A DNA stretch of 64,000 nt from positions 248,001 through 312,000 of the forward strand of contig NZ_RYZR01000003.1 of NCBI RefSeq assembly GCF_003977615.1, in the 5' to 3' direction. Below are positions 9,548-19,709 of this stretch, one piece after another (the stretch's first letter is position 1; each line of letters opens with the position of its first letter). A program made the translations under genes and the position numbers. The notes beneath the pieces are model-generated. The model made no database searches. It saw only the letters and a program-made list of their open reading frames with translations, and was not told the DNA's origin. The stretch is from Dyella dinghuensis (GTDB lineage: Bacteria; Pseudomonadota; Gammaproteobacteria; Xanthomonadales; Rhodanobacteraceae).

Positions 9548-12500
9548 TCAGGGCGACGCATCGGCAGGCAACTTCACGCCTCCATTGATGACGTTGATGG
9601 GAAGACCGGACCGGAAGTCAGAACGAATCACGTTGCGCTCCACCGGGCGATGACGCTTCTTCTGGTTGCCTGTGAAGACGCCTACCGCGCTCATATCGGC
9701 CACTCCGTATGGCGTGGCAAGCGTGGTCGGATCGAGCACGCCATCGATCTGTGCCAGCCAACTACCCTGCACGCCAGTGCCCAATGAACCCAGGCCCGTG
9801 ACATCGGCGTCCGTGGTGGTGACCGGATCCGTGATGACGTAATCGTCCGCGTACGGCCCGGTCGCCGTGATGCCTGACACTGTCACGAGCTTGTCGTTAC
9901 CCGCGTATGGACTTCCGAACAACGCCGACGAATCGGTGAAGTTCACCGGGAACCCTGGCAGCAAGCCCGTGCTGCTCAGCAAGACAGCATCGTTGTCGGT
10001 ACCGTTATAGGCGCGATTGGTGCCCAAAGCGGAAATGTCGATCGGCAATGGCGTGATGTTGGCGGTCGTCGTTGTCGTCGTGTCGAACACATAGTTGCCG
10101 GCATCTGCACCGCTGGCGCTGATGCCGTAAATCGTTACGGTCTTGCCGTTGCCGACGTTGGGATCGCCAAACAGCGACGATGCATCGGTGAAGCTCACCT
10201 GATCGCCAGGCAGGATGCCCAATGGCGTGAGCGACGTGATGTCGCTGTCGTTGCCGTTGAACACCTTGTTGGTGCCGGTCGCATTGAACGTAATCGTCAG
10301 CGGCGTAATGTTGGCCGTTGTCGTCGTCGACGTATTGAGCAGCACGTAATTGCCCGCATCGGCACCGCTATCGGAGATGCCATCCACCGTCACGGTCTTG
10401 CCGTTGCCGACGTTCTTGTCGGAGAAATCAGCCGATGTATTGCTGAAGCTGATCTGGTCACCCGCTATGACGCCGGTGCTACTCAACCCAACCGTGTCGA
10501 GCGCGTTACCGTCATAAACTTTGTTGGTGCCCGTGGCGTCGACCAGGATACCAAGCGGCGTGATGTTCGCTGTAAGACCGGTCGGTTGCACCAGAATGTA
10601 GTTGCTGGCGTCGGTGCCGCTTACGGTCATGTCGGCCGTCACTGCCTTATTGGTTCCCACGTTCTTGTTGTTGAACGTGCCCGTCGTATCGTTGCCAAGC
10701 GTAACGTCATCGCCTGCGAATACACCGTTGAGCATGGAGCCGGTCAGCGTGGCATCGGTCGTACCGTTGTAGACGCGGCTGTCTGCAGTTGTTCCCGTTA
10801 CAAACAGCGTGGCTGGCGTGATGGTGACCCAGTCATCGCCTCCAACAAAGGTATAGTTGCTGGCCAGCGCGGGGCCGTTACCCGTCAGCGTGAAACCGCT
10901 CAATCCGCTGGACGCGAAGGACTGCTGTACGCCGACATTCTTGGTGTCCAGCGTGCCCGTCCCGGTCAGCGTCAGTGTTTGACCGGCCACGCCTGTCAGC
11001 ACACCGTTGTTACCAAAGAGGCTGGCGTCGGCATCCGCGGTGGCGTCGTATACGCGCGTGCTGGTGAGATTGAGCACAGCCGGATTGATGGTTGCCGACG
11101 TCATGGCGGTTGTGTTGAAGGTGTAGTTACCTGCGTCGGGACCGACGGCGGTAATGCCGTCCACCGTGATCGGAATGTTGCTACCTGCATTGGCGCTGCT
11201 GAAATTGGCGGACGTGTCGGTAAAGCTCAACACGTCACCGCCGATCAGGCCCGAGCCGATCAGCGAGACCGTCGCGTTGGTCGACGCGTCATAAGTCTTA
11301 TTCTGACCCGAGGCGTTTACCGTGATGGCGAGCGGCGTAATGGTGAATGTATCGGTTCCGCCGACAAGCGTGTAGTTGGTGCCCAACGCCGCCCCATTGC
11401 CCGTTAGCGTGAGGTCGTTCAAATTGAATCCGGACGCGTTTGTGTAACTGCCCACGTTCTTGCTGGAAGTGAGACCATCCCCGCTCAAGGTCAGCGTATC
11501 GCCATTGATCCCGTTCAATACGCCATTGGCACCGAAGAGATTGGCATCGGCATCGGTGCTTCCGTCATAGACGCGAGTCCCGGTCAGGTTCAGTACGTAA
11601 GGTGTTATGTTGGCTTGCGTCGTCGTCGTGGTATTGAACGTATAATTCGAAAGATCCGTGCCGCTTCCGGCAATGCCGGTGACGTCGATCGGTACGTTGT
11701 TGGCGGCGTTCGGCGAGGTGAAGTTGGCTGCGGAATCCGTGAAGGTGATGGTGTCACCCGGCAGCACACCACTGCTGCTTAATGTGACACCCGCTGTCGT
11801 GGTGCCGTCGTAGACCTTGTTGTCGCCCGTGGCGGTGACAAGTATGGACAGCGGCGTAATGGTCACCGTATCCGTACCGCCTACCAGGGTGTAGTTGCTG
11901 GCCAGCGAACCGGCGTTACCTGTCAACGCCAGCGTACCCGGATCGAAAGCTGGCGACCCTGTGTACGTACCGACATTCTTGCTATCGGTCGTTCCATTAC
12001 CTGTCAACGTCAGCGTCTGGCCGGCCACACCCGGAATCACGCCATTGGTGCCGAACGAGCCCGGATCGATCGTAGTTGTGCCGTTGTACACCTGTGTACC
12101 CGACAAATTGATGATCGCCGGCATAATGGTGGCGCTGGTCGTTGCCGTGGTATTGAACGAATAATTGCCCGCATCCGCACCGCTCGCCGTGATGCCATCC
12201 ACCGCGATGGGCACACCCGCACCTGCGTTGGCAGTGCTGAAGTTGGCCGACGAATCGCTGAAGTTGATCGTGTCACCCGAAATGATGCCCGTACTATTTA
12301 GGCCGACTGTGGCAGTCGTCGTGCCGTCATACGTCTTGTTGTTGCCGGTTGCGTCGACGATGATCGGTTTTGGTGTGATATCCGCGGTGATATCGGTGGG
12401 CTGAAGAATGATGTAGTTACTGGCATCGGTACCGCTGATGGTCATGTTGGTGCTCACGTCGATGCCGTTGCCGGCATTCTTCGTGGCGAACGTACCGTCC

Positions 12501-15500
12501 GTGTCATTGCCGAGCGTAACGTTGTCGCCGCTGAACACGCCTGCCAAGGTCGAGCCACTCAAGCTCGCAATGGTGTTGCCGTCATAGACTTTGTTCGCCG
12601 CGACTGTTCCATCGACGGTCAACGTCGCGGGCGTAATGGAGAGCGTGTCGGTGCCGCCAACAAGCGTGTAATTGCTGGCGAGTGTCGATCCGACACCCGT
12701 CAGGCTCAAATCGTTGAGATTGAATTGAACCGTACCCGTATAGGTGCCGACATTCTTGCTTGAAACGATGCCGGACCCGCTCAGCGTCAAGGTCTGGCCC
12801 GCAATACCCGTCAGCACACCGCTTGAGCCAAAGAGGTTCGCATTGGCATCCGTGTTCGCATCGTACACGCGCGTTCCGCTCAGATTGAGGATGACCGGTG
12901 TGATATTTGCACTCGTCGTAGTCGTCGTATTGAACGTGTAATTACCGGCGTCCGTGCCGTTGGCGGTAATACCCGACACGTCGATCGGAATGTTGTTTGC
13001 CACATTGGGACTGGTAAAGAGCGAGGATGTATCGCTGAAGGTGATGTTGTCGCCAGCAATGATGCCGCTGCCGCTTAAGGTAACCGAGGCGTTTTCAGTG
13101 GTGTCGTAAACCTTGTTCTGACCGGTTGCCGACACGGTAATGGCAAGCGGCGTGATATCCGCCTCGAGGCCCGAGGGCTGGACGATGGCATAGTTGCCGG
13201 CACTGGCTCCGCTTAGCGTCATAGCCGTGGTGACACCGATATCGTTCCCTACGTTTTTACTGGCGAACGTACCGGTGGTGTCATTGCTCAATGTCACCGT
13301 ATCACCAGGCAACGGAGACGAAAGGGTCGCACCGGTAATGGTGGCCAGGGTTGTGCCGTCGTAGATCTTGTTTTGCGCTTCTGCCCCAGTGATGGTTAGC
13401 AGATAAGGCGTGATCTGCAGCGTGTCCGTACCGCCGATCAAGGTGTAGTTGCTTGCCAATCCTGTTCCGTTGGAAAGCGCCAGCGTGCCAAGAGCAAAGT
13501 TGGCACCCGTGTATGTGCCCACGTTCGGACTGGTTACCACGCCCGACCCACTCAAGTTCAGTGTTTGACCCGCTATGCCCGTAACGACACCACCGCTACC
13601 GAACAATGCAGCGTTGGCATCTTCACCCTGATCGTAGACGCGCGTGCCGGAGAGATTGATCACCCGAGCCGTGATGTTGGCAGCCGTCGAAGCGGTGGTG
13701 TTGATCAGCGTGTAGTTGCCGCCATCCGTACCACCCGCCGTAATGCCCAGGACGCTGATAGGAATGGCCGTACCGACGTTGCTCTGATTGAAATTCGCCG
13801 ATGTGTCGCTGAAGGTAACGGTATCGCCGGCCAGTACGCCGGTACTGGAGAGATTGACGTTTGCCGTTGTTGTCGCGTTATAGACCTTGCTTACACCTGT
13901 GGCGCTGACCGAGATCGCCAGCGGCGTGATCGTCCCTGTTATCGTCGTTGGCTGCTCGATGATGTAGTTGCTTGCATCGATACCACTGATGGTCATGTCG
14001 GTACTGACTGGCTTGCCGGTTCCCGCATTCTTGTTGTCGAACGTGCCGGTGGTGTCGTTACCCAGTGTGACGTTATCCCCGGCAAACACGCCACCAAGCG
14101 TCGAACCACTGAGGTCGGCGGTCGCGTTGCCGTCATAGACTTTGGTCGCGGCAACAGTGCCCGTCACCGTGAGAATGGCGGGAGTAATGGTGACCCAATC
14201 GGTTCCACCGACCAGGGTGTAGTTGCTGGCGAGCGCGGCACCTACGCCGGTTAGCGTGAATCCACTCAAGCCACCGCCGGCAAAGGGTTGCTCGCTTCCT
14301 ACGTTCTTGGTGGACAATGTTCCGGTACCGCTCAGCTGCAACGTCTGGCCATTGATGCCGGCCAGCGCACCGTTATTGCCGAAGAGCGTCGATGCCGCAT
14401 CGGTATTCGCATCGTAAACGCGTGTGCCGGTCAGATTGAGCACTACCGGGTTGATGACGCCGTTATTGCCGGACGCTGTCGTGGGAAGAATGTAATTGGC
14501 GAGATTCGTGCCGGCATTCGCAACATAATCGGGTGTTCCCAATGTTGCGTTGACAGTCAGTCCCGTTCCGGCATTGGGTGTCGCGTAACTGGATGATGAT
14601 TGCTGCGGAATTGTGGCGCCCTGACCTGCCACGAAACCAGCAATCGTGTAATCGGATGCGTTCAACTGCGCCGCGTCGGAACCATCGTAGGTCTTGGTCG
14701 GACTACCTGTGATCGTCACCGTCAGCGGTGCGGGGGTGATATTCGCCGTCAAACCGGGTTGAGAAATGATGTAATTGGATGCAGAAGCACCACCGATGCT
14801 GAAGCCGCTGGTCGATACCGCCAGACCATTACCCACGTTCGCGGTGCCGAACTGTCCGGTCGCACCTGTGTCGTTCAGCGTGACGGTGTCGCCGGCAAAA
14901 ATGCCGTCCAACGTTGCGCCTGTAGTGTTAAGGCTATCGAGTGTTGTTCCGTCGTAAATCTTGTTATTGGCGATAACACCGGCAATCGTCAACATCGCCG
15001 GCGTGATGTTCGCAGTCAAACCTGTCGGCTGCACAAGCGCATAATTACTTGCTTCCGATCCGCTGATGCTGAAGGTTCCTGGTGTAACGGACAAGCCATT
15101 GCCAACATTCGACTGTGAGAATGTCCCTGTTGTCGCAGGTGTCAGCGCAACGTCGCCAACATCCGTAGAAACGAGACCAGCCAATCCTGCCGTGCCGACA
15201 TTGAGTGTGGCCGCTGTCGTAGCGTCGTATGTCTTGTTATTGGCAGACACACCCGTGATATACAGCGGAGCCTGCGTGATCGTGCCTGGACCTGTTGCAC
15301 TCGTTGGCAGGAAGTAGTTGCTGAGCAGCGTGCCGGCGTTGGCAGTGAAATCACTTGATACAAGGTTAGCGGTGATACTTTCACTACCCGCATTCGGACT
15401 TGCATAGTTGACGGACGATAACGGCGCGACCGTTGCACCCTCGCCGTTGACGAAGCCTGAAAATTGAATGTTGGCCGAGGTAATCGACGCCACCGTGGTG

Positions 15501-18500
15501 CCATTGTAGACCTTGGTTGGGTTACCGATGATGGATGCTGTCAGCGGCGCCGGCGTGATGGTTCCTGTACCGAAAGCCGTGATAGGGAACTGATAGTTAT
15601 TGAGGTTGGTACCGGGGCCCGGCGTGAAATCCGCTTCGATCATGCTTGCCGTCACAGGCTGCGATCCGACATTCACCGTTGCGTATTGTCCGGTAATCGT
15701 CTGGTTTACCGTTGCGCTGTCGCTGCCCTGGAAACCCGACAAGGTGAAATCGCCCGCGGCAATCGTGGCAACGTTATTGCCGTCGTACACCTTGGTAGGA
15801 TTACCGGTAATAGCCGCATTGAAACTCAATGAGATCGGCGCGGGTGTAATCGTGCCGAAGCCAGTCAACAAGCCAGGCAGCACATAATTGGTCAACAGCG
15901 TGCCGGAACCCGCCACGTAATCCGAGGCGGTCAACGTAGCGCTCACCGGCTCCACACCTGCATTCGGCGAGCCATACGTGCCGCTGGTTTGCGTTACCGT
16001 AATGCTTTGACCTGGCAGGAATCCCGTTAGCGAATAGTTGCCGCTATTGAGCGTGGCGTCCGTGGTGCCGTCGTAGACCTTGGTCGGGTTGTTGACGATG
16101 GACCCGCTCAAGACGATTGGATTGATCGTGCCCGACCCGGTGACAGATGCCGGGAAACTATAGTTGGACAATGACGTACCCGAGGCCGCGGAGAAATCAG
16201 AGGCCTCCAGGCTTACCGTGATTGGAATATTCGTGCCCGCATTCGGCGACGCGTAATTGGCCGAACTGTTCTGCGCAACCGTGGCGCTTTGACCTGCGAC
16301 GAAACCGCTGACTGTGAAATCCGAACCGGGAACATTCGCAGGGGTTGTCGCGTCGTAGATCTTGGTCGGGTTACCCGAGAGCGTGATAGTCAGCGGCGCA
16401 GGCGTGATATCGGCCGTCAAACCGGTCGGCTGGCTAAACGTATAATTACTTGCGGCCGAACCGCTGATGCTGAATCCGGCGGCACTCACCGCCAGATTGT
16501 TGCCTACATTCGATTGACTAAACGTACCGGTGGCGCCGGTGTCCGAAAGTGTCACGTTGTCGCCGGCAACTAGTCCGCTCAACGTGGCGTTCGTGAAGTT
16601 CAAGGTGTCGGAGGTCGTTGCGTCATAGACTTTGTTATTCGCAACGACGCCGGAGACAGTCAGCATTGCCGGCGTGATGTTTGCGCTGAGTCCCTGCGGC
16701 TGCGTCAACATATAGTCGACGGCCTTGCTTCCCGTCAGCGTGTATCCGCTCCCGGTCACCGCAAGACCATTCCCCACGTTGGACTGACTGAACGTGCCCA
16801 CCGCACCGGATGTCACCAGGGTGACGCTACCAGCATCGCCCGAGACAATGCCAAACAGACTTGCGTTGGCGCTGTTCAGCGTGTCCGATGTCGTGCCGTC
16901 GTAAACCTTGTTGTTGGCCAATACACCGCTGATCAGCAGCGGCGCCGGGGTGATAGTGCCTAGTCCGGTTGCCGACGTCGGCAGAATGTAATTGCTGAGA
17001 TTCGTGCCGGCGCCCGGAGTGAAATTCGTCGATGCGAATGTCGCCGTAATAGCTTCCGATCCAGCCGTTGGCGATGCAAACGCGGATGGTACGTTGTTGG
17101 TATTGACGACTGCACTCTGCCCGGCAACGAATCCGGTGATGCTGTAATCGATCGCAACCGCCGTCGTGCTCGTCGTACCGTTATACACCTTGGTCGGATT
17201 GTTGATGACGGAAGCGCTCAGCTGCTTTGGCGTAATCGTTCCGATCGCAGCGCTGGGTGTCGTGCCGGATAGCGTGTAACCGTAAGCGGGCAAGCCACCA
17301 GACGTGGTGACGGTGATGTTGGACATGGCGCTTGGCGCAGTGACCGAGATGTTCGTACCCGCGTTTGGCGTCGCATAGGTACCGGTCGCTGCCGAAATTA
17401 CATTGCCGTTGACCAAACCTGTGGTCGTGAGATTGGCGCCAGCAAGCGTCGCCACGGTCGTCCCGTCGTAGATCTTGCTGTCGGTGCCCGTCAGACCCGT
17501 AATCCTCAAGACCGGTGCGAGGCTATAGAGGAAACCGTTGCCCGTTCCAACCGCTGCCGTTTGATAAGGCGCGTTGTATTGCACGAAATCGGGTGTGAGT
17601 CCGCCGGTTGTATCCAGCGTCGGATTCGTCGAATAGATCAGCCATGGCGAAGCCGATCCCGTGCTAACCGCAGTGCTCGTGGAGTTGTTGACGAAATTCG
17701 CCGATGTCGCGAGCGTGACACCGGCAGCTCCCGTAATCGTGGCACCCGATGCGATCGTCAGGTTCGCACCATTGGCAACCATCGTAACCTTGCCTGCCCC
17801 GCTCACCGACGCATCGACGTTTACGGCGTGATACGCCAGCAGCGACAGATTGGCGGCCGAATTCGTCCAGCTGATCGGTGCCTCGACGTCGATGTCGCCC
17901 GCGCCGGCCGACTGCACACCAATGCCGCTTGCACCTGTCGCCGTGGTCTGTTCGGTGACGTTCGTACCGCCGTTAAGTGTGCTGTCGATCGTTGTCGCGG
18001 ACGCTGCATCGATCGTCAGATTCGTCGGATCGACTAGCCACGTACCGGCCGTTCCATGAGGCGCCGCTGCCGTGATCTTTGAGTCATTCGCCAGATTGAA
18101 ATGGGCAGCAGACGTTTCGATGGAGCCACCACTGCCACCGCTCGGCGCGCTCGCATCGAGCGTACCGCCGACGTTCACCGTTCCCGCTGCCATGCCACCC
18201 ACCAAGGTGATGACACCGTTATGGTTCTCGACGGTTTGAGCTTGAATGATGCCGGTGTTGTTGACGGCACTCGCCAAAATGGCGTTCTTGGCACCGGCCG
18301 TCATGATCACCTGACCACCGTCAGCCTCGATCAACTCACGGTTTTCCACGAGATTGTTCAACGTGCTTTGATCGATCTGCACGTGCAGTAGCTGATCGCC
18401 CGCAAACGTCAGCGTAATGGTGCTGCCGCCGCTGAGCACCACCGTGCCAAGCTGCGCAGTCACGACGCCTTGGTTGGAAACATTGTTGCCAAGCAAGGCG

Positions 18501-19102
18501 ACATAGCCACCATTGGAGGCTGTGATCTTGCCGCGATTGACAATGCTTCCTGTGCCCTTGCCGCTGAAGGTGCGTGTATTGGACGAGAGGTCGTTGTCAT
18601 CCACGTCAAGCGTCGAGGCAACGAGCCCACCGACATTCACCTGTGCGCCCTGTCCAAATAGAATGCCGTTGGGATTGATCAGCCATACCTGGCCATTCGC
18701 ATCGAGGTGGCCGTAAATCTCGCTTGGCGTACTGCTGAAGATGCGATTCACCGCAATCGAGCTGCTGCCCGGTTGCACGAAATCGACGGTCTGATTCGGC
18801 GCTATGTTGAAACTCTGCCAGTTCAACGTCAGCGTCGGGCTGCTCTGTTGGATGATCGTTGTATTGCCCAGTTGCTGGATTTGGCCGGAACCGGACGTTA
18901 TCTGACCACCCAATGGACCGCCGCCTGCGTAAACCGCACTCGCGGCAAGCAGTGACGCTGCCAGCACTGACAGCATCCATCCACGCTGGCCGTTCGTTCG
19001 CTTGCGTGGCATCGACACGGTTGCATCATTCTTCGCCAGCTCAGACGCGACGACCCACTGCGCGCTGGCACGGTTCCAACACAGACGATAGATGTGATTC
19101 AT
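9548..19102 (-). CDS. TpsA1: giant filamentous-haemagglutinin-like exoprotein with 29 YDG/MBG-type repeats
   Basis: 3184 aa. Start is set by the extended signal peptide region: MNHIYRLCWNRASAQWV is the ESPR signature, so the 22 codons open upstream are excluded. Order: ESPR 1-24; hydrophobic signal core about 41-59 ending AVYA; TPS secretion domain (haemagg_act) about 60-330 with NPNGIL at 143-148 in QVWLINPNGILFGQGAQV; an MBG-like lead-in; then about 29 repeats, each beginning (K/R)(V/I)Y(D/N)G and ending N(I)TP; finally a 60-residue non-repeat tail ending KLPADASP. Secreted through the adjacent TpsB1. YDG/MBG repeats occur in large surface adhesins, so adhesion or biofilm is likely, but no ligand can be read. 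I see no Cys after residue 8, so there is no HMW1-style disulfide anchor. No good Shine-Dalgarno is visible; a small inverted repeat ATGCA-N4-TGCAT (19109-19122) lies just upstream of the start. Confidence 0.92.
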   Translation of the reverse strand: MNHIYRLCWNRASAQWVVASELAKNDATVSMPRKRTNGQRGWMLSVLAASLLAASAVYAGGGPLGGQITSGSGQIQQLGNTTIIQQSSPTLTLNWQSFNIAPNQTVDFVQPGSSSIAVNRIFSSTPSEIYGHLDANGQVWLINPNGILFGQGAQVNVGGLVASTLDVDDNDLSSNTRTFSGKGTGSIVNRGKITASNGGYVALLGNNVSNQGVVTAQLGTVVLSGGSTITLTFAGDQLLHVQIDQSTLNNLVENRELIEADGGQVIMTAGAKNAILASAVNNTGIIQAQTVENHNGVITLVGGMAAGTVNVGGTLDASAPSGGSGGSIETSAAHFNLANDSKITAAAPHGTAGTWLVDPTNLTIDAASATTIDSTLNGGTNVTEQTTATGASGIGVQSAGAGDIDVEAPISWTNSAANLSLLAYHAVNVDASVSGAGKVTMVANGANLTIASGATITGAAGVTLATSANFVNNSTSTAVSTGSASPWLIYSTNPTLDTTGGLTPDFVQYNAPYQTAAVGTGNGFLYSLAPVLRITGLTGTDSKIYDGTTVATLAGANLTTTGLVNGNVISAATGTYATPNAGTNISVTAPSAMSNITVTTSGGLPAYGYTLSGTTPSAAIGTITPKQLSASVINNPTKVYNGTTSTTAVAIDYSITGFVAGQSAVVNTNNVPSAFASPTAGSEAITATFASTNFTPGAGTNLSNYILPTSATGLGTITPAPLLISGVLANNKVYDGTTSDTLNSANASLFGIVSGDAGSVTLVTSGAVGTFSQSNVGNGLAVTGSGYTLTGSKAVDYMLTQPQGLSANITPAMLTVSGVVANNKVYDATTSDTLNFTNATLSGLVAGDNVTLSDTGATGTFSQSNVGNNLAVSAAGFSISGSAASNYTFSQPTGLTADITPAPLTITLSGNPTKIYDATTPANVPGSDFTVSGFVAGQSATVAQNSSANYASPNAGTNIPITVSLEASDFSAASGTSLSNYSFPASVTGSGTINPIVLSGSIVNNPTKVYDGTTDATLNSGNYSLTGFLPGQSITVTQTSGTYGSPNAGVEPVSATLTASDYVAGSGTLLTNYVLPGLLTGFGTITPAPISLSFNAAITGNPTKVYDGNNVATIAAGDFTLSGFQGSDSATVNQTITGQYATVNVGSQPVTASMIEADFTPGPGTNLNNYQFPITAFGTGTITPAPLTASIIGNPTKVYNGTTVASITSANIQFSGFVNGEGATVAPLSSVNYASPNAGSESITANLVSSDFTANAGTLLSNYFLPTSATGPGTITQAPLYITGVSANNKTYDATTAATLNVGTAGLAGLVSTDVGDVALTPATTGTFSQSNVGNGLSVTPGTFSISGSEASNYALVQPTGLTANITPAMLTIAGVIANNKIYDGTTLDSLNTTGATLDGIFAGDTVTLNDTGATGQFGTANVGNGLAVSTSGFSIGGASASNYIISQPGLTANITPAPLTVTITGSPTKTYDGSDAAQLNASDYTIAGFVAGQGATIPQQSSSSYATPNAGTGLTVNATLGTPDYVANAGTNLANYILPTTASGNNGVINPVVLNLTGTRVYDANTDAASTLFGNNGALAGINGQTLQLSGTGTLSTKNVGSEQPFAGGGLSGFTLTGVGAALASNYTLVGGTDWVTITPAILTVTGTVAATKVYDGNATADLSGSTLGGVFAGDNVTLGNDTTGTFDNKNAGTGKPVSTDMTISGIDASNYIIEQPTTITGTITPLAISVSATGVSKVYNATTTANVNLSSTGVLAGDTVTFSDTSANFNQSNVGTAIPISVLGITAGGTDGGNYTLINTTASTAANITARVINLSGTRVYDQGEDANAALFGSGGVVTGIAGQTLNLSGSGVVTSPNVGTYTGANFALGTLALSNGTGLASNYTLIGGTDTLQITPYLLTITGAEAQNKIYDGTTLATITGATLSSPLPGDTVTLSNDTTGTFASKNVGNDIGVTTAMTLSGASAGNYAIVQPSGLEADITPLAITVSATGQNKVYDTTENASVTLSGSGIIAGDNITFSDTSSLFTSPNVANNIPIDVSGITANGTDAGNYTFNTTTTTSANITPVILNLSGTRVYDANTDANANLFGSSGVLTGIAGQTLTLSGSGIVSSKNVGTYTGTVQFNLNDLSLTGVGSTLASNYTLVGGTDTLSITPATLTVDGTVAANKVYDGNTIASLSGSTLAGVFSGDNVTLGNDTDGTFATKNAGNGIDVSTNMTISGTDASNYIILQPTDITADITPKPIIVDATGNNKTYDGTTTATVGLNSTGIISGDTINFSDSSANFSTANAGAGVPIAVDGITASGADAGNYSFNTTATTSATIMPAIINLSGTQVYNGTTTIDPGSFGTNGVIPGVAGQTLTLTGNGTTDSKNVGTYTGSPAFDPGTLALTGNAGSLASNYTLVGGTDTVTITPLSILVTATGDNKVYDGTTTAGVTLSSSGVLPGDTITFTDSAANFTSPNAANNVPIDVTGIAGSGTDLSNYTFNTTTTTQANITPYVLNLTGTRVYDGSTDADANLFGANGVLNGINGDTLTLSGDGLTSSKNVGSYTNASGFNLNDLTLTGNGAALGTNYTLVGGTDTFTITPLAITVNASGQNKTYDASTNATVSLIGSGLIGGDVLSFTDTSANFSSANAGSNIPITVDGITAVGPDAGNYTFNTTAMTSATINPAVLNLTSTRVYDATADADASLFGNNGVLTGVAGQTLTLTGTGTLDTKNVGVQQSFASSGLSGFTLTGNGPALASNYTFVGGDDWVTITPATLFVTGTTADSRVYNGTTDATLTGSMLNGVFAGDDVTLGNDTTGTFNNKNVGTNKAVTADMTVSGTDASNYILVQPTGLTANITPLGILVDATGTNKVYDGNALDTVGLSSTGVIAGDQISFSNTSADFSDKNVGNGKTVTVDGISDSGADAGNYVLLNTSTTTTANITPLTITFNATGTNKVFNGNDSDITSLTPLGILPGDQVSFTDASSLFGDPNVGNGKTVTIYGISASGADAGNYVFDTTTTTTANITPLPIDISALGTNRAYNGTDNDAVLLSSTGLLPGFPVNFTDSSALFGSPYAGNDKLVTVSGITATGPYADDYVITDPVTTTDADVTGLGSLGTGVQGSWLAQIDGVLDPTTLATPYGVADMSAVGVFTGNQKKRHRPVERNVIRSDFRSGLPINVINGGVKLPADASP
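9800..17515 (-). repeat. 29-module YDG/MBG repeat array inside tpsA1
   Basis: Hand-parsed protein modules of about 75-95 residues fall into four classes by their opening motif: A (V..NKVYDGTT, 'GVVANNK'), B ('xxNPTKxYDGTT'), C ('LNL(S/T)GTRVYD.NTDA'), and D ('ITV.ATG.NKVYDGTT'). Order from the N-terminus: lead-B-A-A-B-B-B-B-A-A-B, then C-A-D three times, C-D, C-D, C-A-D, D, D. Boundaries are approximate to about 30 bases. Confidence 0.8.
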
Positions 19103-19709
19103 GACTCGATGCACCGATGCATGGATGCCTCCGAAGCACGCGCGCAGGCAGACGGCTCGCGTTGCCACGGTCCGGTAGGAATAAAGTTGCAGGTGATGGT
19201 CCAGGCGTGAGCGATCAGAACGCGCCGCTTTAGAGACGGCGCAAGCGCTGGACGAAAATAGTGTGGATGTGAAAAGTCACATCGAAAGGCATAACGTTCA
19301 CCGTGCCGGCGGATTGCTCCTGCCAGCGCGCATCCTTGCGTGTGAACCACGTGGGGAGCTAACCCACCCGCTGCCATTGGGGTTCCCTCAGTGAAGAGGT
19401 AGCCACGGCATGCCGAAGTCGCAGGTCATGCAGGGCCGTTCAGCCATGCCCCCTACACGGCTTTCACAAAACTGAATCGGCGACGCTATTTACGGCGTTA
19501 ATCTAACACCCTCGCTTGGATTCTAGACCCAAGAATTTGAAAATAACAAGAAATATAGACGTCCAAACGCGGCCTTCACAAAGGTGAATGCGCGTGAGGA
19601 AAGCGCCAAATCGAACGAATGTAATGCCGGATTCTTTCAGCAGCGTGATGTGAGCCGCCGATATCGAACGACTCACACCCAAGCACCGCACTCAGAGCGC
19701 GTTGCGCGC
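19103..19709. other. 607-base intergenic region: leader and control region of tpsA1
   Basis: Holds no convincing gene. Visible elements: a palindrome GATGTGA-AAAG-TCACATC at 19266-19283 (Clp/CRP-like arms but 4-base spacing); a GC-rich stretch 19330-19470 with many short self-complementary segments, probably a folded leader on the minus strand; and TTCAC-AAAG-GTGAA near 19575-19588. A 62-codon minus-strand open frame at 19503-19691 has no start signals and no family resemblance, so it is not called. Confidence 0.6.
19266..19283. promoter_or_regulatory. palindrome with CRP/Clp-like half-sites upstream of tpsA1
   Basis: Perfect 7-4-7 palindrome GATGTGA-AAAG-TCACATC about 165 bases upstream of the tpsA1 start. 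The arms equal the CRP/Clp half-site, but the spacer is 4 and not 6 bases, so binding by a CRP-family protein is uncertain; an FNR-like or unrelated dimer could use it. Confidence 0.4.

Noticed and set aside
10586-11407. Long plus-strand open frame (273 codons) inside tpsA1, and similar ones at 25421-26185 and 26462-27439
   Set aside because: They are antisense to the repeat arrays, have Arg/Gly/Val-rich odd composition, follow the repeat period, and lack start signals; they are by-products of the high-GC repeat coding on the other strand.
19330-19470. Cyclic di-GMP-I (GEMM) riboswitch in front of tpsA1
   Set aside because: The region is structured and the regulation would make sense, but the conserved core (such as GCAAAGC with its partner GGCAAACC) is not present.
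19503-19691. 62-codon minus-strand open frame in the tpsA1 upstream region
   Set aside because: No Shine-Dalgarno, no recognisable family, and it lies within the likely control region.
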